Source: Calidihabitans tengchongensis (GTDB taxonomy: Bacteria; Sysuimicrobiota; Sysuimicrobiia; Sysuimicrobiales; Kaftiobacteriaceae). Taken from it: a stretch of 64,000 bases of DNA. The stretch is taken from contig JAVKIE010000006.1 of the NCBI GenBank assembly GCA_031459615.1, forward strand, positions 1-64,000. The letters are read 5' to 3'. Below the pieces are notes generated by a model that worked only from the letters and a program-made list of their open reading frames with translations, was not told the origin of the DNA and made no database searches. Made by a program: the position numbers and the translations under genes. Of the stretch, positions 61,789 through 64,000 are shown piece by piece (positions within the stretch are counted from its first letter, which is position 1; each line of letters begins with the position of its first letter).

Positions 61789-61929
61789 GGCATCCCTCCA
61801 GCGCGGGACTGGGACTGTCCCTTACCATACCGGAATACCGTGCGGGAACGTGTAAGGAAGGTTACAGTGCCAGCCTGACCGGACGCCTTCGGGCGACGGA
61901 CGTCCGATGCTGGCCCCCGCCCCGGAGGA

Positions 61930-63075
61930 CTACGGCCGGTAGATGCGCGTCCGGGGCTTGAAGACCGCCCACGAGAACCAGAAGTGCTGGCCGTGCACCA
62001 CCGGCGCCAGGCGCTGGCCCGCCAGGGGCCCCGCGGTGGCCGTTCCCAGCACAGTCCACGCGCTGCCCGTCTGGACATCGGTGATGCGGTCGCCGGTCAG
62101 ACGGAAGGTCAGCGGCCGTCCCTGCAGGGTGCGCTCGAAGACTCCGGCCGTGCCCACGTCCCGCGAATCGGCGATGCTGCTGCGGTCCAGCGCCGAGGTG
62201 ACGCCCCGGCTGTAGAGGACCACGATGGGCCTGCCGCCGACCACGTCGTTGACCACCGGTGTCTTCTCCAGCACGCTGAACGGGTAGGCGACGTCTTCTC
62301 CGCCCAGCGATACGGTGACCACGCGCGCCATCGGCGGCAGGCGGTCGTCCCGGGGGCCGGTGTAGAGGAAAGGAGAGGAGGCGATGTCATCGTAGCCCAG
62401 GTACGGGTTGACGCCGTACGACCGGGTATGGCCGGTCTGGCGGTTGAGGACCCGCCCCCGGGGGTGGGCCGTGCGGAACATCTCCCAGGAGACGATCATG
62501 GAGGGCAGGAAGGTCAGCGTCTGCCCGGTGAGCTCCCCGACGATGGCCTCCCCGGTGGCCTGCTGCCACCAGGACTCGGTCTGGCGGTCATACATCACCA
62601 GGTCCGAAAAGCGCAGCCTGCCGGTGGTCCCGAAATCCAGCACCCGCCCGGCCACGCGCCGGTCGAAGACGATGGACGTGTTGCACAGGGGGCAAAAGGT
62701 GACCACCGCCGGCCGCCCGCCCACCACGTCGTTGACGATCTCGTGCCAGATGAGGATCTGCAAAGGGTAGGCCCGCACATCGCCGCCGTGCTGGAACAGG
62801 ATGACCGGCTCCCGGGGCTTCAGCCACCGGTCGGCCTGGGCCACGGTGTCGAACTGGGGGCGGTCGATGGCGGGAATGCCGTCTTTGGGCGGTCCGCCCG
62901 AGATGATCTCGCCCAGGGGCACGCTGTGCCTGGTGAAGTCCGTCTTCCACTCGGCGGTGTCAAACGGCACCCGTTCCCCCGACGGCGCGGTGCGGGCGAC
63001 GCGGCCCACCTGTACCCACGCCACCGACCCGGCCAGGACCGCCACCACGGCTCCCACACCGACGGCCACCCTCAT
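61930..63075 (-). CDS. DUF3179 family exported protein
   Basis: The 381-residue protein has an N-terminal membrane anchor (AVGVGAVVAVLAGSVAWV). Family motifs are VILFQHGGDVRAYPLQILIW, VNDVVGGRPAVVTFCPLCNT and TGHTRSYGVNPYLGYDD. DUF3179 function is unknown; the CPLC motif may bind metal. It probably shares a transcript with the 60706-61788 gene. Confidence 0.8.
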   Translation of the reverse strand: MRVAVGVGAVVAVLAGSVAWVQVGRVARTAPSGERVPFDTAEWKTDFTRHSVPLGEIISGGPPKDGIPAIDRPQFDTVAQADRWLKPREPVILFQHGGDVRAYPLQILIWHEIVNDVVGGRPAVVTFCPLCNTSIVFDRRVAGRVLDFGTTGRLRFSDLVMYDRQTESWWQQATGEAIVGELTGQTLTFLPSMIVSWEMFRTAHPRGRVLNRQTGHTRSYGVNPYLGYDDIASSPFLYTGPRDDRLPPMARVVTVSLGGEDVAYPFSVLEKTPVVNDVVGGRPIVVLYSRGVTSALDRSSIADSRDVGTAGVFERTLQGRPLTFRLTGDRITDVQTGSAWTVLGTATAGPLAGQRLAPVVHGQHFWFSWAVFKPRTRIYRP

Positions 63076-63150
63076 GCCCCTCCCTCCCGCCTCCCGACGC
63101 CGCGGGTGGGGGCCGTCGCACCCGGGGCGCCCGGCGACTTCCGGGACAGG

Positions 63151-63330
63151 TCAGGATGTCTTCGCTCCATGCGCGGTGCGGCGGTGCTCGTCCAGTCCCG
63201 ACCGGGTGTAAAACTCCAGACCGCAGCAGGTCCCGGCCACGGGCTTGTGGGCGCCGTGCACCGTGACCTCGTGGCGGGCCAGATCCTCCGCCGACGCAAA
63301 CGTCAATCCGCAACAGCTGAGCTCTGCCAT
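63151..63330 (-). CDS. Small double C2H2-like zinc-finger protein, 59 aa
   Basis: An ATG at 63328-63330 opens a 59-residue frame with two similar units: SCCGLTFASAEDLARHEVTVH and TCCGLEFYTRSGLDEHRRTAH. Each has CC-G-x-x-F-x(6)-L-x2-H-x4-H. Spacing is close to eukaryotic C2H2 fingers except that the cysteines are adjacent, so zinc binding needs proof. The frame stands alone between the DUF3179 gene and pgl. Confidence 0.55.
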   Translation of the reverse strand: MAELSCCGLTFASAEDLARHEVTVHGAHKPVAGTCCGLEFYTRSGLDEHRRTAHGAKTS

Positions 63331-63478
63331 AGACCCCTCCTCAAGCGGCGTCCTGTCTCGAGGGTACGGCCGGACCCGGCGGCGTGACTGTACGGGAGCC
63401 TACACCGTGCCCCCGGCCCCCGGGGGCCGGGGGGAGCCGTCCACAGACCCGGGTTCCGCGCGGGCCGCCGGGGGATGC

Positions 63479-64000
63479 TTATGCGGGCGGCGACGGCGTG
63501 CGGATCTCCGGCCCCAGAAACGTGGCGGCGGCCTCGTCCAGCCACCAGATCACCTCTCCGTGGACCGGCCGGACCGCCGCCGCGGGAGAGGTCGTCGGAT
63601 CCTGGGGCTCCACCAGCGCCCGGTGCACCGCCCCGGCCTTGCCCCTGCCGGCCACCAGGAAGGAGACGCTGGCCGCGTGGTTGATCACCGGCAGGGTGAC
63701 GGTCAGGCGCTGGGGCGGATCGGCCGGAACCCGCACCGCCACCACCCGCCGGTCGGTCACCCGCAGCGCCGCCGACGCCGGAAACAGCGAGGCGATGTGG
63801 CCGTCGGCGGCCAGCCCCAGCAGCAGCACGTCAAACCGGGGCCACGGCCCGGGAAAGCGGGACGCCAGAAGGGCATCGTAGATGCGCGCCGCCTCCTCCG
63901 GGTCGGCGACGTGGGTGGGCATCGGGTGGACGTTGTGCGGGGGGACAGGCACCAGGTCCAGCAGGGTCTCCCGCGCCATGCGGTAGTTGCTGCGAGGGTC
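63479..64000 (-). CDS. pgl: 6-phosphogluconolactonase (start lies beyond window)
   Basis: The frame enters from the right edge with DPRSNYRMARETLL, the conserved segment that precedes the active site. It includes VLLLGLAADGHIASLFP, SFLVAGRGKAGAVHRAL and the C-terminal VIWWLDEAAATFLG. It hydrolyses 6-phosphogluconolactone in the oxidative pentose phosphate pathway. About the first 80 codons are missing. Confidence 0.88.
   Translation of the reverse strand, partial: DPRSNYRMARETLLDLVPVPPHNVHPMPTHVADPEEAARIYDALLASRFPGPWPRFDVLLLGLAADGHIASLFPASAALRVTDRRVVAVRVPADPPQRLTVTLPVINHAASVSFLVAGRGKAGAVHRALVEPQDPTTSPAAAVRPVHGEVIWWLDEAAATFLGPEIRTPSPPA

Overview
This is about 64 kb of very GC-rich (roughly 70%) bacterial DNA with short intergenic gaps, many GTG starts and frequent 4-base GTGA/ATGA stop-start overlaps. 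A T-box leader before metG, FMN and TPP riboswitches, ECF-type vitamin transporters and consensus sigma-70 promoters point to a lineage on the Terrabacteria side (high-GC Bacillota, Armatimonadota or Chloroflexota-like). RND efflux and Tat/Sec-exported proteins also occur. No taxonomic marker in the window settles the phylum. A run of 98 N with duplicated 129-bp flanks shows that this is a scaffolded draft, probably a metagenome bin.

Layout. 0-7.2 kb: a chimeric transporter fragment at the left edge, a CopD-like membrane protein, a tandem nitrilase pair (one member lacking the catalytic triad), a ParB-N protein, an MTHFS-like protein, and a small receiver/ArsR/receiver-zinc-ribbon regulator group. 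7.2-15 kb: an exported isoaspartyl methyltransferase, a spermidine-synthase-like polytopic protein, and a two-component system followed by a cupredoxin. 15-21.5 kb: a zinc-ribbon rhomboid, an RND pump with a broken adaptor gene, the scaffold gap inside a bactofilin-like gene, and comB. 21.5-31.1 kb: M48 peptidase, TatD, metG with promoter and T-box, a helicase/LOG-like/rsmI/DUF2007-like/DapA-like operon, and tRNA-Leu(CAG). 31-39.1 kb: mgtE, an M20 dipeptidase, a selenocysteine PDO, four small genes (three zinc ribbons), an amidohydrolase, riboswitch-controlled ribU, and a selenocysteine arsC. 39.1-47.1 kb: a phosphate block (phoU-pstB-pstA-pstC-pstS with 11-bp Pho boxes), a DUF6884-like plus HhH-GPD gene pair, and a PhoU-like/PhoB-wing fusion regulator. 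47.1-53.7 kb: a TPP-riboswitch thiamine salvage operon. 53.8-64 kb: a YeeE/TusA/beta-propeller sulfur set, a P1B-4-like ATPase, palindromic repeats, a selenocysteine glutaredoxin, a DsrE-like gene, Tat and DUF3179 proteins, and the end of pgl.

The strongest result is that three separate redox genes carry an in-frame TGA exactly where the family has its catalytic cysteine: PDO UPHC at codon 151, ArsC UVGNSAR at codon 8, and glutaredoxin UxxC at codon 13. Two of the three have an 8-bp hairpin with a G-containing apical loop 13-14 nt after the UGA, as expected of bacterial SECIS elements. The organism therefore very probably makes selenoproteins, and ordinary gene calling would split or truncate all three genes.

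The second result is a phosphate-control arrangement: a one-protein fusion of a DUF47/PhoU-like helical domain to an OmpR/PhoB-type DNA-binding wing, close to pst genes whose promoter has five phased 11-bp Pho repeats. A second three-repeat Pho box precedes a small unknown gene (39102-39293).
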